A DNA stretch of 64,000 nt from JAHBVH01 sp034432375 (GTDB lineage: Bacteria > Chloroflexota > Anaerolineae > Caldilineales > Caldilineaceae), in contig DAOUCA010000064.1 in the NCBI GenBank assembly GCA_034432375.1, forward strand, positions 1-64,000, read 5' to 3'. The notes beneath the pieces are model-generated. The model saw only the letters and a program-made list of their open reading frames with translations. It did no database searches and was not told the DNA's origin. Position 1 is the stretch's first letter. Each line of letters opens with the position of its first letter. A program made the position numbers and the translations under genes. Shown here one piece after another: positions 63,197-64,000 of the stretch.

Positions 63197-64000
63197 TTAG
63201 TCCTTCACAAACTTGCGTTCTTTACGGTCAACTCGTAGAGATACCACACGACGCAGTCTCCGCTCACTCCACTCAATCGTTTCGATCGGTGCGCTGTTGC
63301 TGACATCATCGCCAAGTTGTCGCAGGAATAGATCAAGACGACGTAGAATGTGGTAAGGCTGTATATCAATGGGTTTGCCTTCTTTGGCACTAGCTAAGGC
63401 TTGATACATCTCCCAATCGATTCGTAGCGCTGGATCACCAGGCAACCAGTTATGAACCGCAAGGAGTACGTGATCGCGGTGAATGGACATTGCATTTTGG
63501 TATTTGAAATTGAGTTCAGGGTAATAAAGTGTCAGCTTTTCGGCTGAGTAAGTACGCATAGCAAAGTAGCTGGGTGTCCCACCAACCGCATAGCGATGTT
63601 TATCCCATAAACGTAACTGGTACTGATAACCACGATCACTTTCACCCTTCTTCTTGTTTAGTGGGGCATAAAACAGATTGACCATCTCGACCAATCGCCC
63701 TACTTCGTGGCGAACATCAAGTGATGGAGTGAATAGTTGCTCAAATTCGAGCGCAGTATTCGATAATACGCGGCGGAATTGCTCATCGGCGGTATCAAAG
63801 CCTTCAAAAAAGTAACGACGCTTAAGATAGCACAATTCAACCAAATTAGCTGGCTCGGGAACAGACTCATTATCGAACCAAATTTGTTGAATTTCACTAT
63901 TCCACAACTTTAGATCAACTTCTGTATCAGCATATATACCTGGATCGAATGTCTCTCGCAACGCATCAAAAAGACTATTACGAGCATCAGGGTCAAACAT
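63197..64000 (-). CDS. Protein truncated by window edge (DptF position)
   Basis: At least 267 codons are visible, running off the right edge, so the ATG at 64000 may be internal. The visible part has no nucleotide-binding motif. It has PSYFAMRTYSAEKLTLYYPE and RLDLFLRQLGDDV. In Dpt modules the first gene encodes an AAA-type ATPase with the P-loop in its N-terminal half, which would lie beyond the edge. Assignment by context only. Confidence 0.5.
   Translation of the reverse strand: MFDPDARNSLFDALRETFDPGIYADTEVDLKLWNSEIQQIWFDNESVPEPANLVELCYLKRRYFFEGFDTADEQFRRVLSNTALEFEQLFTPSLDVRHEVGRLVEMVNLFYAPLNKKKGESDRGYQYQLRLWDKHRYAVGGTPSYFAMRTYSAEKLTLYYPELNFKYQNAMSIHRDHVLLAVHNWLPGDPALRIDWEMYQALASAKEGKPIDIQPYHILRRLDLFLRQLGDDVSNSAPIETIEWSERRLRRVVSLRVDRKERKFVKD

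Noticed and set aside
1..64000. tRNA or rRNA genes, integrase, relaxase
   Set aside because: None could be recognised by eye on either strand, so integration at a tRNA or self-transfer cannot be claimed.

Overview
The window looks like a chromosome or large contig of a Chloroflexota bacterium (Caldilineae, Anaerolineae or Chloroflexia type). The clues are a very large secreted PA14/FG-GAP protein ending in the YLPLITR-type tail seen on many exported proteins of that phylum, a multi-PAS/GAF sensor kinase, TPR-type XRE regulators and ISH3-like transposases. I could not search databases, so this placement is an inference.

Region 1 (1-12.2 kb) is G+C-rich and host-like. Palindromic repeats (1-770, 2.6 kb, 3.5 kb, 4.9 kb) surround a MacAB-type export operon: lipoprotein, HlyD-like adaptor with a peptidoglycan-binding domain, ABC ATPase, MacB-like permease, then a histidine kinase with no response regulator beside it. 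A convergent 1,818-residue histidine kinase with two GAF and nine PAS domains follows.

Region 2 (about 13-51 kb) has lower G+C and resembles a plasmid or integrative element. It holds an ExeA-like ATPase with a ribbon-helix-helix partner and a phage-O-type replication initiator. That initiator gene carries three dyad-symmetric iterons and an A-rich tract, the layout of the lambda origin. Next come a structured noncoding stretch, an XRE-TPR regulator, a membrane-anchored HTH protein and a long same-strand cluster: zinc-ribbon membrane protein, TraD/VirD4-like ATPase, replication-relaxation protein, Hsp70, and two J-like proteins without the HPD motif, one fused to a PQQ beta-propeller. Four small orphan genes forming two paralogue pairs follow, then a second replication-relaxation protein, a VapBC toxin-antitoxin pair, the secreted giant, several small orphans, and a DNA-metabolism operon (SSB, primase-polymerase, phage-type adenine methyltransferase, unknown, RadC, unknown, methyltransferase-helicase fusion). 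I saw no integrase or recognisable relaxase.

Region 3 (51-64 kb) looks like a defence island: a membrane-anchored possible effector, a complete ISH3-like insertion sequence with 16-bp terminal inverted repeats and a 5-bp target duplication, a small gene with a nonsense codon, a decayed type I restriction (HsdR) remnant, a YunG-like protein, an orphan membrane protein, and a minus-strand operon running off the right edge. The operon order is truncated protein, 508-residue protein, 1,545-residue FtsK/HerA-type translocase, HEPN-like protein. Its order and sizes recall the phosphorothioation-dependent restriction module DptF-DptG-DptH, but only the translocase is recognised with confidence and no modification genes are visible.

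The most interesting items are the lambda-like origin inside the rep gene, the Hsp70/HPD-less-J cluster beside a DNA-pumping ATPase, the FtsK-HEPN operon, and a candidate structured RNA near 16.1-16.5 kb.
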